Notes: generated from the sequence alone by a model not told the origin. Positions 38,000 to 48,458 are shown, counted from the first letter of the stretch. The stretch is 64,000 bases of DNA from Sinohyriopsis cumingii (GCA_028554795.2 CM068829.1:135796579-135860578); one strand, 5' to 3'. Numbers and translations: made by a program.

Positions 38000-39685
38000 A
38001 ATTTTGCAATGCAAAAATCTTTTCAAATTTACATTTAGTATGAGTAATCATTGAGTTCTTTATTTTAAAGTTTTTCCACTGTCTTTTTTAACAGTATTTC
38101 ATCATATTGTCATTTCCTACTCTTGATACCAGCTAAATTTCATTATATTTGCGCAGTTTGTACTCGTTTTCTAGTGACTATTGCGAAGTTTAATCTAATC
38201 TACGTGCTTATTTTCAAGGCATATGAAACACGCAATTATTTCAACGTATAGTACAAAGTTACTTGTCATATTAATATTATATTAACTCAACGGTACAGTA
38301 TTTTCTTCTGGCTCTTAAAAAAAAATCACCAACTGAGTAGTACATATTTATTGTATTTTTACGTCTTAAAATATTTTTCTTAACCTTGCTTGTTGCATAG
38401 AAAAAATGCTCCATGAATACAATATGTTCAGTATTCTCTTTTTAAGTCTTCTAAGTTTGATTTTAAATATTTCGTCCGTGTATTGCTTCAATGAATATTT
38501 AACATTTTGATTATAAAATCCTTTCCTTATCAAAATGTATCGTTTCTATTCTTCACTCTATTCAAATTTATACAAATGTTTATATATCTCCTCTGTTTGA
38601 AAGTTTCTAGCACGTATATTTTAATATAAATATTTATCACATAGCAAATGTATTTATATCCTTTATTATCGTCTTCATATGAATGTATGTCAGTCATATT
38701 TGCCTTCCACATATCTGGACTGGCCAAGTGCGCTTTAATCCTTGGATTGGCAGACTTCGTGGACATAATTTGTTACTTTCTTAGTCACGTTTGCCAGGAT
38801 GTCACTTCCATTTAATCAACGACGCATGTATTAGCACCCAACTTTGGAACCCAAAGGTTTAAGTTCAAGAGACTGAAAATAATCCAAACTAGAATTAATT
38901 GAACAAACCCATTAAGTGTATGGTTTAAAAGAAGTACGTTTCACTAGGAATTTGATCTAACTCAGGCCCCATGGCACAAAATGTATGTCATACAACGAAC
39001 TGGCGAAAGATTGCACGTGTGCTCAGTTATATAGAAACATAATTCTATTAAGCCTATGACGGGGCTTGAACACACAATGTAAGCCAGATAGTGATTTGAA
39101 ATCCAGTACACTTACCATTACGTGACACAGGTATAGTAATTACAGGTTATAAAAGGGAAGGACGGCTTCAAAATTTTGTGATGTACATAATCAAATAGAT
39201 ATTTGTCAGTTTTGGGATACTATGATGGTGGAGAGTTGTTGGTGGACTTGGATTTTTGGTTATACGTGGACTATGATGTTTTGGATGATGGTGTGTAGCG
39301 GATGTTCCCTCCCCAGGAAACAAATAACAAATAAATCAATGAAGAAAATACAAAAGTAAAACGAAAGAAATAAATAAAATTAGAAATTGATGATATGATA
39401 GATATATTAAATTATATATTTGTCTTTTGTCGCGTTGATGATACGGGTTTCATTGATAACGAAGAAGGAGACGATATATAGCTAAATGACTCAGCACATG
39501 AGACAGCGTCGCCAAAACTAGCTTCCCATCAATCCAAGCCAAATAAAGCAAGGACATCGAGACATAATTCAAAAACTTGTTTTCGACACGTGCGTTCTAA
39601 TACAATTATCCATTTATTCTGTGGTTAAAATTATGCTCTCGTTTCGTACGCTGTAGTAAGATCGGATAACAACTTGTGGTGGGGC
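38000..39685. other. Gene-poor stretch
   Basis: No gene or repeat recognised. Confidence 0.4.
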
Positions 39686-39688
39686 ATT

Positions 39689-39850
39689 TTTGGGGCTAAC
39701 CTTTCAGTGCTCGTATTAGGATATTTGGGGCTAACCTTTCAGTGCTCGTATTAGGATATTTGGGGCTAACCTTTCAGTGCTTGTATTAGGATATTTTAGG
39801 CTAACTTTTCAGTGCTCGTATTAGGATAGTTTGGGCTAACCTTTCAGAGG
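39689..39850. repeat. 35-bp minisatellite, about 4.6 copies
   Basis: Unit GGGGCTAACCTTTCAGTGCT plus CGTATTAGGATATTT. The first copies are nearly identical, the last two diverge slightly. Confidence 0.95.
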
Positions 39851-39854
39851 AGCT

Positions 39855-40728
39855 TTTATCGCCCTTTGAAACTCTGGATTGAGAAATGTTTGAAGGAATC
39901 TAATGTACGCTCATAATCAAAGTGACCTCCGTTAATCTAGAAAATACTATCATAAAAGTGTATCCCAGGTTCGACTTATGTATAAAAAGAAACAAGTTAA
40001 ATTATTGTTCAGGAAGCCAGCTTGTTGTGGCTCATTATGATAACTATATATTATAAAAAAATACATTTATATCTCTCCTATAGAAATCACTCTATCCCAG
40101 TTTCTTTAATATTACAAAATCTTTTATTAGTTTTTTAATTATCGAAATGTACCAAAATAGGACCCTTTTAGAATACTGTAATCTGCAGTTTAATTGGTTG
40201 ATCGAAATGTCATAGGAACATTATTGTTGAGACATATTGTCAGATCGTTCTACTTCTCGAAAAATGACTGAACAAAAATCTGTCTTTGCAAATTATAGTT
40301 CAAATGCCGAGCGTGAGGATGGGGGCAAACTCGGTGGTTGGAAACAACCGATCTTACTTGGGTGCAATACAATTAAAGCAAGTTCAAACAAAACCGCATT
40401 TCTTTATTGCCAAATATTGACAATAGGGTTGAGATAACAATTGGTCTAAAATATTGCAGAATGAATTGAATTGACAAATCTCCATAATACATCTATGTAT
40501 TCAACCATTTGTCAGCTCTGGACCGCTAGGCAATCTCGTCAGTGGTAGCGTCTGAACAAATGCGAGAATTTACCGACGTGCTTAGCTTGTGGGATATTGA
40601 GAATATGTGTCGTCATATTGGTTGTAAACCGAGACAGTTTACACTATTGTTGAAAGGGATAAATTAATTTTATGATAATTTTTTTCCTTCCAATTTGCAT
40701 GAAATATTAAAAATTGAGACAAAATGTG

Positions 40729-40778
<50 letters not shown>

Positions 40779-40930
40779 TTTCTGAAGAAATACATCGATT
40801 TTGAAGACCATACCACTGCAGCTGAGATCGGTTGTTTATCTCGATTCTGGCGATTCGTCAATTTTCTTCGTAAGTCGAAAATGCTAACTTTCAAAACTCA
40901 TTATAGTAAAAGTCAAACAAAAAGTAAACA
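39855..40930. other. Gene-poor stretch
   Basis: Contains an (AC)n run at 40735-40774. No gene recognised. Confidence 0.45.
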
Positions 40931-41198
40931 TTAATAACACTGGTCAACAGTGAAATCATTACTGACTTGAAAAGGCCCTAATCTGTAGTATTTTGGTGTG
41001 CCGAACACGAATATAACCGTGAAAAATTTGTATTGGCTCTCGTTTTGAAGATATTCATATACCTCATTTTCTATGTTTCACTGTGTAAATTTCTCCAGTA
41101 GGACTGCAGCAACATCCGGAATAATGATGTAACATTGCATAATACCATCATGCTCACATCATCCACAGTTGATTGCATCATTTTCTGATGCAGTGCAA

Positions 41199-41317
41199 TA
41201 CTAATGCCATGCGGCTGCTGAAGTAAGTTGACGTCAGCAGTGTACTATACATGTGTAGGCCTATTATACTAATGCCAGGCGGCTGCTGAAGCTGACGTAA
41301 GCAGTGTACTATATAAA
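41199..41317 (+). promoter_or_regulatory. Transposase promoter: duplicated CRE block and TATA box
   Basis: A block of about 48 bp (TACTAATGCCA.GCGGCTGCTG...GACGT.AGCAGTGTACTATA) occurs twice, at 41199-41248 and 41267-41313. The first copy holds a perfect palindromic CRE, TGACGTCA (41229-41236); the second has TGACGTAA (41293-41300). TATATAAA follows at 41310-41317, about 115 bp before the ATG. Upstream, TTGCATCATTTTCTGATGCA (41173-41192) is a further imperfect palindrome. CREB/ATF-type or Maf-type control is inferred from the motifs. Confidence 0.55.
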
Positions 41318-41431
41318 GCCCAATCAGATAGGTTCAGCATTTAAAATATTTTAGACGTTGTGCGAGACAGTTCAAGCTACTGTTACATAAAACTTATTAT
41401 TTTATCCATTTACGTACAATAAAGAACAGTA

Positions 41432-41980
41432 ATGCCTCGAAAGTGTGTTAATACCGCGGACAATTTTTGCTATATTTGTGGGGAAGTGACATTTGCCAAC
41501 CAGAAGAAAAGTATCAATTCTCAAGTGAAGAAGGCATATCATCTTTACTTCGGATGCAAGGTTGGTGACCAAGACAAGCCTTGGGCTCCGCATATATGCT
41601 GTGCTACATGTACAACACAGCTTTCACAGTGGTTGAATTGCAAAAGGTCATCAATGCCGTTTGCAGTCCCAATGGTGTGGAGAGAGCCAAGCAACCACCT
41701 AAATGACTGTTACTTCTGCTTGGTTCCTCCTCTTTCCGGCGGAATAACGAAGCGAAAGAAGTCGAGAATAGTCTACCCAAACATTCCGTCTGCATTGAGA
41801 CCAGTTCCACATGGTGAGGGACTTCCTATTCCAGAACCTCCAGCAGAATATTCTCTTGATTCATCTGACGAAGACAAAGGTGAGTCGACCTGTTCTTCTC
41901 CTGGTCCATCAGCATGCAGTGATCCAGATTTTCACTGTGGTGCATCATCAACCCCACACAGAATAACACAGAAGAACTAA
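41432..41980 (+). CDS. Transposase-like protein, N-terminal zinc-binding part
   Basis: 182 codons from ATG 41432. The N-terminus MPRKCVNTADNFCYICGE is followed by FGCKVGDQDKPWAPHICCATC, WLNCKRSSMPFAVPMVWREP and DCYFC, so at least three Cys pairs that could bind zinc and DNA. A Ser/Asp/Glu/Pro-rich linker (YSLDSSDEDKGESTCSS) ends the segment. I recognise this as the start of a highly conserved multi-copy protein family in arthropods, cnidarians and molluscs, usually annotated only as uncharacterised. The family normally continues into the next segment without a break; here a 1-nt loss (or +2) around 41940-41960 moves the frame. The ATG is preceded by a fitting TATA box. Confidence 0.75.
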   Translation: MPRKCVNTADNFCYICGEVTFANQKKSINSQVKKAYHLYFGCKVGDQDKPWAPHICCATCTTQLSQWLNCKRSSMPFAVPMVWREPSNHLNDCYFCLVPPLSGGITKRKKSRIVYPNIPSALRPVPHGEGLPIPEPPAEYSLDSSDEDKGESTCSSPGPSACSDPDFHCGASSTPHRITQKN

Positions 41981-43119
41981 ATGACCTGATTCGTGATTTG
42001 GACTTATCAAAGAACAAGGCAGAATTGCTAGGATCAAGACTCCAACAATGGAATCTTCTAGAAGAAGATGTCACAATTACTGCATATCGAAAGCGCCACC
42101 AGCAATTGGAGCCTTTCTTCAGAAAGGAAAGTAATCTGATATTCTGTTCCGATATTGAGGGCCTCATGAATGCTTTAAAAATCACTCATGACCCACAAGA
42201 ATGGAGACTATTTGTGGACTCTTCGAAACTGAGTCTCAAGGCTGTGCTTTTGCACAATGGAAACATTCTTCCATCTATTCCAGTAGCGTATGCTGTCCAC
42301 ATGAAAGAGACATACGATAACTTAAGGCAGCTACTGAATTCCATTGAGTATAACAAGTACAGCTGGCACCTCTGTGGTGATTTGAAGGTAGTTGCCCTTT
42401 TAATGGGACTGCAGCAAGGATATACAAAATACATGTGTTTCTTATGCGAGTGGGATAGCCGAGCAAGGGAAATGCACTACATGAGGAAGGAATGGACTCA
42501 CAGGCAGAATGTAGCCATTGGAGAGAAGAATATCCAACACCCAGCTCTGGTTGAGGCTCAGAAAATCTTGCTACCACCCCTTCACATCAAACTAGGTTTG
42601 ATGAAGAACTTCGTGAAAGCCATTGACCGGACTTTGCCAGCATTCCGATACCTGCATGAAAAATTCCCTCGACTCAGCGAAGCAAAGATTAAAGAGGGAG
42701 TTTTTGTGGGTCCTCAGATTCGAGAGCTTTTCAAAGATGACCGGTTCAACAACTTGCTGGAAGGTGACGCGAAACAAGCATGGAATGCTTTTCGCCTAGT
42801 TTCTACAAACTTCCTCGGAAATGTTAGGGCAGAAAACTATAAGGAACTAGTAGAAGACATGTTGATGAAGTATAAGAAACTTGGCTGCAATATGTCTCTA
42901 AAGATTCACTTCCTTCATTCCCATTTGGATTTCTTTCCTAGCAACTGTGGTATTGTTAGTGATGAACACGGCGAACGTTTTCATCAAGATATCGCAACAA
43001 TGGAACAAAGATACCAGGGAAAATGGTCCACTACAATGCTGGCTGACTACTGCTGGACACTCCTCAGAGATGCTCCCGAACAGCTGTACAAGAGACAGGC
43101 GAAGAAATCTAAGATGTAG
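41950..43119 (+). CDS. Transposase-like protein, catalytic core (frameshifted from N-terminus)
   Basis: Continues the protein in another frame, open from at least 41950 and ending at TAG 43117-43119. Counting from codon 41998, candidate catalytic residues are D74 (RLFVDSSK) and D128 (HLCGDLK), with E323/E326 in SDEHGERFHQD. Between them are C147/C150 (CFLCEWD) and H196 (LPPLHIKLG), a zinc-type insertion like that of CMC, Transib and RAG1 nucleases. The end, QGKWSTTMLADYCW, also looks strongly conserved. No other stop or indel is visible, so the copy is young or the frameshift recent. Assignment of catalytic residues is by pattern only. Confidence 0.75.
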   Translation, partial: NPTQNNTEELNDLIRDLDLSKNKAELLGSRLQQWNLLEEDVTITAYRKRHQQLEPFFRKESNLIFCSDIEGLMNALKITHDPQEWRLFVDSSKLSLKAVLLHNGNILPSIPVAYAVHMKETYDNLRQLLNSIEYNKYSWHLCGDLKVVALLMGLQQGYTKYMCFLCEWDSRAREMHYMRKEWTHRQNVAIGEKNIQHPALVEAQKILLPPLHIKLGLMKNFVKAIDRTLPAFRYLHEKFPRLSEAKIKEGVFVGPQIRELFKDDRFNNLLEGDAKQAWNAFRLVSTNFLGNVRAENYKELVEDMLMKYKKLGCNMSLKIHFLHSHLDFFPSNCGIVSDEHGERFHQDIATMEQRYQGKWSTTMLADYCWTLLRDAPEQLYKRQAKKSKM

Positions 43120-43339
43120 TCAATGACTTGATTTTTTATAGGTAGGCTATTACAGTTGACCTTTTACTATTGGAATGCATTTCGTTATGTAAACATTAAT
43201 TTCTTGCAGATTACAAAAAAACTAGAGCCAATTTTGCAATTTGACTGTCATATTCGTGTTCAGCACATAAAAATTGATAAGAATTGACTAATTTTATTTC
43301 AGTAACATGATTTTTGTAAAAATTTGTTGTCCAGTGTAA

Positions 43340-43725
43340 TTAACTTGAAAAGTATTTAAAATTGATTAATGCGCAAACCAATTACATATACTCTATCAAA
43401 TCGACTAAATAAAATACACGGATATACAAGTTCCCTGAATCAGTTGTATCACATATGTAGAACAATCCCCACAACAGATATATACTTATTCAAAAGAAGT
43501 ACCTAAAATTTTGTTACACATTTTTCTTTCACAAGTAAAATTATTAATTCGCTAAGCTGTAAGATATCGATTCTTGTACTTATTTACAGATCCTGCCATA
43601 TTGCCTTTCTACGGGTCATATTCCTGCTTCTAACAAACCAAAATATTCGATTTACTCTATTATGCACATCCATAGTTCCATTGTATAATCTTATATTCTT
43701 TAATTGTGAGCAAAAACAAATAGAA
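43340..43725. other. Gene-poor stretch
   Basis: Short AT-rich spacer between the transposon and the duplicated segment. Nothing recognised. Confidence 0.4.
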
Positions 43726-43727
43726 TG

Positions 43728-45235
43728 TTACGATCGAGGTTAGAGAAATCATTAATACATCTAGTTTGAAGCCGCCAGCATGGGCATAATTCACACAAAT
43801 GTTAAGCACAAATGATAACAAATGAATGAGAGAAAGGATAATTATGAAAGTATCATTTACAATTGTAAAAAAAGAGAAGAACAGGTTTGAACTACACTGA
43901 TTCTTTGTAGCATATTTGGACAAGTAAATATGAGATAAATTTTGCCTTGTGATGTGAAACAACCGAAGCAGAGAGCTAGGCAAGTCGGATCAGTTTATAA
44001 AGCCAACAGAGATAGTTTTTCAGTCCAACGGCAGAGCTGTGCATGTTCAAAGATAGATGACTACAACAGCAACAGTGCAAACAACAGCAAGAATGCAGAA
44101 AGAACAACCACAACCCTTATTTCTCAGACACGTGAGGTTGCAGGTCTCAACGAAATGGAAACTTTTCTGTTATCAGTGTTCAATAAAAACAAAAGTATCA
44201 ACAAAGGCTTGGAAATTGTCGAATCTTGCAAAACCAGAACCAGAAAATAAAAATATAAATATCCAGAAAATGTGTCAATATAAAAGAAATGTGTCAATAT
44301 CAATAAAATGTGTCAATATCAACAAAATGTGTCAATATCAAACTAACCTTGTTCACCTTTAGTTTTAGTATAAATCTCTGGTGCGAAAAGACATTGTCAG
44401 ACCCCCACCCAACATTTCTTGTCATTCGCAATTAACTGTTAAACAGAATTGTCTCTTTTCATTTTTTCAAGCCTCATCCCGATATAAATTAATTGTGAAA
44501 AGACTTCTCTAGTTTAAACCGGCCCGGGCAGTTGATGATTACAAAACAATGATTGATGCTTGAAGAAAGAAGGTACACATATTTCGATGGGACACCATCA
44601 CACCCTCCTTTCGGTTGTGTTACAGTTGTGTTAGAAATTGTTCCAGTGGTGGTTTCGCTTTTCACCACTGTGTTGGTTAGTGTAGTCTCAGTGGAAGGTT
44701 TAGTAGATGACACAGTACTTACTAACGTTGTTTGTACCGTGGATGTTGAAGAAGTGAGTGCTATTGTTGATGTCGTTGATGCTGGTTTGGCTGTGGTCGT
44801 TGTGGTAAGTTCCGCAGTGAAAGTGGAAGGCATGATCGACGAAGCAGTACTTGCACTGGCTGCTGTCGTTGTAGGTACCGCGGATGTAGAAGAAACGAGT
44901 TCTGTGGTCGTTGTGGTTGGTGCATCTGTGTTTGTAGAGAATGGTATGTCTGCGGTCGTTGTGGATGATGCATCCATGCTCATAGAATATGGTACGTCTG
45001 TGGTCGTTGTTGATGATGCTTCTGTTGTCGTAGTGGATAGTGCGTCCGTAGTCACTGTGGGTGTTGCGTCTGTGGCCGTTGTGGTTGGTTGTGAAGTCTA
45101 AGTGGACAACGTGGACGATGGTTTTAAAGAAGTTATAGTCAGAAGTAAGAAATCGTCGTGGTGCTTTAGAGTTGTTTTAATTTAATTTTCAGAATTGATT
45201 TTTTTTTTCTATTATACGTTTGGACACGACACACG
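43728..45235 (-). repeat. Segmental duplication, copy 2 (mucin-like locus)
   Basis: Counterpart of 4561-5790 with the same order of landmarks and same orientation, 39 kb away. It also contains a short tandem array of TGTGTCAATATCAA at 44270-44345, absent from copy 1. Similarity fades beyond 45235, but a patch near 45600-45645 still matches 7296-7360. Confidence 0.75.
44489..45102 (-). CDS. Terminal exon of a mucin-like protein (copy 2), GPI tail altered
   Basis: Open from a possible splice acceptor (CCACTTAG, AG at 45101-45102) to the stop at 44489. The first 95 or so residues are nine-residue-type repeats of the form TTTTDASS/TTTTDVPYS (27-bp DNA period at about 44900-45095). More Thr/Ser sequence follows, then KGGCDGVPSKYVYLLSSS, aligning with KGACDGVPSRSLYLLSAS of copy 1. 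After that the two part: here an indel removes the hydrophobic end and its stop, and the frame runs on into HCFVIINCPGRFKLEKSFHN. The basic end and shortened hydrophobic run should not work as a GPI signal. The dense Val-rich plus-strand open frame is the shadow of Thr codons. Confidence 0.55.
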
Positions 45236-45239
45236 TTTA

Positions 45240-46070
45240 CAAAAGTAATTCTCAATTAAGGTAATAATGGAAAATTTCGACTTAAATTGTAATTATTTTT
45301 GTATGCTAAAGGGCAGGTTTGCAGATGATATATAAATGAATCGCCTGTTTTAAATTTATAACAGGAATCGGTGGGTTTAAAAAAATTGTTTTATTCTTGA
45401 TGCCTCCATATGCGATCCATCTACTATTTATTCCCCGTTTAATGAAAAGACCGCATATACATGTCGTTTAGGTAAACGAATTTTTAATTAATCCGACATA
45501 AAATAACAATTCTTTCATTCTACTATGAAACATAATCCGAATCGCAATTAAGTTACCATTTTCGACATAAGTAAATCACGATAGTGAAAAAAGATGCTTG
45601 TTAAATTACAAGACCATGCCGGTCAGGGAGATATCGCTTGTTTTACCGACTTGTGTCTACTCTGTTTTGGGTAAAACACAACAGCCATATCTTTGGGAAA
45701 TAATATACAAACGTGTACAGTTTTACTAGATTGCGAAGTTTATTTAATTGATATCCTTTATGTTAAATGTTTAAAATTTTGCGTTATTATGGTTTCTCCA
45801 TTTTGATGGGACATATATGGTCTAAAAATATTTGTTGCATGTTTTATACCTTTAGGTATACAAGCATTTTTCGACAGTTTCCTTTTTCTCTTTTTCTTAG
45901 TCGATGATCACTAGGATAAATCCATTCCATCGATCAATTGCTAAAATTAGACAAAGGTATAAATCTAATTTGATGACGTAGTAGTCTCTGTGTATTCCAA
46001 ATTAATAATGGAATTAGTCGTACTCCATCTGACTAAACTAATTATTATTAATGAATGCATTTCTAATGCA
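45240..46070. other. Gene-poor stretch, probably intronic
   Basis: AT-rich, with short patches (GGAATCGGTG..TTTAAAAA at about 45366) resembling 6978-6998. Consistent with intron of the duplicated mucin-like gene. No coding signal. Confidence 0.4.
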
Positions 46071-46075
46071 TGTAA

Positions 46076-46352
46076 CCGCTCAGGAGGTCAAAGCGGTAGG
46101 ACGTCCGTTTCGGATGTTGAAGGTCGCAAGTTCGAACCCCAGGCCGAGTCATACTTAAGACTTATAAAATATGGTACTAGCAGCTGCCTCGTTTGACGCT
46201 CAGCATTAAGAGGTTTGTGTTAGGACTGGCAGGCCTGGTGTAAGAATAATGTCTGCAGCATGATGCCCCAGTGCTAGACATCACTAAAAACTGCCACACT
46301 GCAAACATCGTAGCGATATGACATAAAAATTGTGAAAGCTACCTTAAAAATC

Positions 46353-46353
<1 letters not shown>
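46076..46353 (+). mobile_element. SINE family A copy
   Basis: Head CCGCTCAGGAGGTCAAAGCG is diverged, B box GTTCGAACCCC is intact, body TATAAAATATGGTACTAGC and GACTGGCAGGCCTGGTGT. The 3' tail is replaced by or followed by (TC)n. Confidence 0.8.
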
Positions 46354-46413
<60 letters not shown>

Positions 46414-46414
46414 A
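46354..46414. repeat. (TC)n microsatellite
   Basis: Nearly pure TC run directly after the SINE. Confidence 0.95.
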
Positions 46415-46635
46415 ACGCATTTAAATATATTTTATTTTGACGCATTTCACTGAAACTGGTGTTAATGTCTGATTCAAGGACCGAAACGACCTGTGATCGA
46501 GAGGACCCAGGAAGATTTGATTGATGAGGAGTGTGATAGAGGACATTCTCCATGCAATGACCCACCAAAGCTAAATTTGCGCTATTATTTATATCAAATT
46601 TTTTTTAAAAATATAAGTAGTGAATGGGGCCACCA
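46415..46635. other. Spacer, nothing recognised
   Basis: Short open frames only. Confidence 0.35.
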
Positions 46636-46639
46636 TAGG

Positions 46640-46865
46640 TACAATGGGACTTACCATGCAAAATCGGGTCATGCACTCTGGGGACAATGGTAATTTAACA
46701 TGGTAGGCATGTCTAGGGACAATAGGACTTTGACGTTAGAAAAGGGTATATCAATTCTGGGGACAATTGAACTTTAACATGCTGGGTTTGTCTAGAGACA
46801 ACGGGACTTTAACATGGGTGGGATTATAGAGGGACAAAAGGTATTGGGCCTGTCTAGAGACAATG
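46640..46865. repeat. Degenerate tandem repeat beside the Polinton remnant
   Basis: About five irregular units of 40-60 bp built on CTAGGGACAATGGGACTTTA with ACATGGTGGG, as CTGGGGACAAT or CTAGAGACAA variants. It lies immediately downstream (minus-strand sense) of the Lys-rich ORF. Confidence 0.65.
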
Positions 46866-46871
46866 GGAAAA

Positions 46872-47510
46872 TTACATTACAGTAGAGATAATACAGACAA
46901 TACACAAACACTGACACAACATGAATAAACATTTTTGAGGCAAGAAAGTCATTTCTTCTCGAGACTTATGAGGGGCCTTGAAAAGGGCCTTTGGTTTCTT
47001 CTTCTTCTGTTTCTTCCACTTCTTCAGCCATCTCCTAACCTTTCCCACTATTCCTGTCTTCTCCTTCTTCTTTTGGGACTCTGGCATCCAGTCAGGGTGG
47101 CCCATGGCTCTAAACTTGTTCTGGATTTTGATCAAGTTATGGTTCAGCCTCTCAAACTCTTCCTTTCTCGTTATATTTTCTCTTTCTTTCCTCTCCTTTA
47201 ACCACCTGTCCTTGATCTTCTTCACTTCTACATCTATCACCTTTATCATCTGTTCTTCCGCTTTCTTCAGTGACAAAGGGCCTCTCTGACCATTACTCTA
47301 TCTCTTATAAATATCATCTGACTTCTATTACCTTATCCAGAGACTCTTTTATTGTCCCCACTCTGACATGGGGGGATTAATTAATCCTCTCAACCTCTTC
47401 ACTTCTTCCTCTATTATCCCTTCTATCATCTCCCTAGCTAATTTTATTTGGTTGACATAGGCAAGACTGTTAGCCTCTAATCTCTCTGAATTATTTCAAC
47501 AGCATATTCC
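46872..47510 (-). pseudogene. Lys-rich helical protein of the Polinton remnant, broken
   Basis: The open part 46872-47276 is rich in Lys/Glu/Arg with heptad-like spacing (KAEEQMIKVIDVEVKKIKDR) and contains MGHPDWMPES and KKWKKQKKKKPKALFK; it ends in a Cys-rich hydrophobic stretch. Upstream, another frame continues similar sequence (VNQIKLAREMIEGIIEEEVK, then PPMSEW) to about 47500 with stops between. A nucleic-acid-binding virion or accessory protein is possible; I recognise no family. Its end is duplicated at 505-640. Confidence 0.45.
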
Positions 47511-47689
47511 CCATTCACCATCCAAAAGTAAGTATTTCATAAATCATTGAACAAAGCTGACACTGCCATCTTCTCTGCTTATTCCATAGAATGGCTTGAA
47601 CGACGAACGCTTTGAGTATTATATCTAAAGCACGGACGTGAAGGAAAACATCCCCTATTTTTTCTCTTGTTATATTATTTGCTATCCAC

Positions 47690-48310
47690 ACAAAGGTGAA
47701 TAGACAAAAAACATAACCACAGTCTACTATCCACACACGAGACGAAGCCAAATCAAACCCAAACTATACCATCCACACACGGGAGAAGCTAAAAACATAA
47801 CCATAATGTACTATCCACACACGCGAAGAAGCCAAATCAAACCCAAAAATTTACCATCCACACACGCTAAGTAGCTAAAAACATAACCACAATCTACTAT
47901 CCACACACGAGAATAAGCCACATAAAACCCAAAATCCACTATCCCCTCACGGGAGAAGCTAAAAACATAACCACAATCTACTATCCACACACGCGAAGAA
48001 GCCAAATCAAACCCCAACATTTACTATCCACACACGCTTAGAAGCTAAAAACATAACCATAATCTACTATCCACACACGAGAAGAAGCCAAATCAAACCC
48101 AAAATTTGCTATCCACACACGCTGAGAAGCTGAAAACATAACGATAATCTACTATCCACACACGAGAAGAAGCCAAGGAGAAGCAGAAACATAACCATAA
48201 TATACTATTCACACACGGGAAGGTTTGAAAACCATACTCTCTACTATCTACACAAACTTACTTCCCCACTAACAAAACCCAATAATCTACCATCCACACA
48301 AACGTAAGCT
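47690..48310. repeat. Minisatellite of CTACTATCCACACACG units
   Basis: About eleven units of 40-60 bp. Each has ACTATCCACACACG followed by AGAAGCCAAATCAAACCCAA or AGAAGCTAAAAACATAACC. Two spacer types alternate, giving a higher-order unit of about 110-120 bp. The same array in opposite orientation begins the window. A (CA)n run follows at 48321-48354. Confidence 0.85.
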
Positions 48311-48318
48311 AGTGCTTA

Positions 48319-48320
<2 letters not shown>

Positions 48321-48354
<34 letters not shown>
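48321..48354. repeat. (CA)n microsatellite
   Basis: Uninterrupted CA run. Confidence 0.9.
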
Positions 48355-48362
<8 letters not shown>

Positions 48363-48458
48363 ATCACATCTGGAAAGGAGTAAGTATTTATAATCACACT
48401 ACTTCACATTCACACATTGGCAAATTGAATAATGTTTCTTTTCTAGATTTTTGGTTAG

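Larger units (their letters stand above)
40938..43336 (+). mobile_element. DNA transposon with CACTGG termini, nearly complete
   Basis: The left end CACTGGTCAACA (40938) and right end TGTTGTCCAGTG (ending 43336) are inverted copies. Similarity runs inward over about 105 bp; both arms contain GAACACGAATAT and TTGGCTCT.GTTTT. TAA flanks each side (40935-40937 and 43337-43339), a 3-bp TSD; a TTAA target with slightly longer ends is an alternative reading. The 2.4-kb interior carries one promoter and one transposase-like gene. CACT-starting ends, 2-4 bp target duplications and the D..D..CxxC..H..E protein pattern point to the CMC (CACTA/Mirage/Chapaev) or a neighbouring RAG-like group. That placement is inference. 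Confidence 0.8.

Noticed and set aside
44553..45101. Plus-strand open frame of 182 codons, Val-rich
   Set aside because: Exact antisense of the Thr/Ser-rich mucin-like exon; Val codons arise from complementing ACN.
46344..46568. Open frame ending in Arg/Glu repeats
   Set aside because: The repeat part is the (TC)n microsatellite read on the minus strand.
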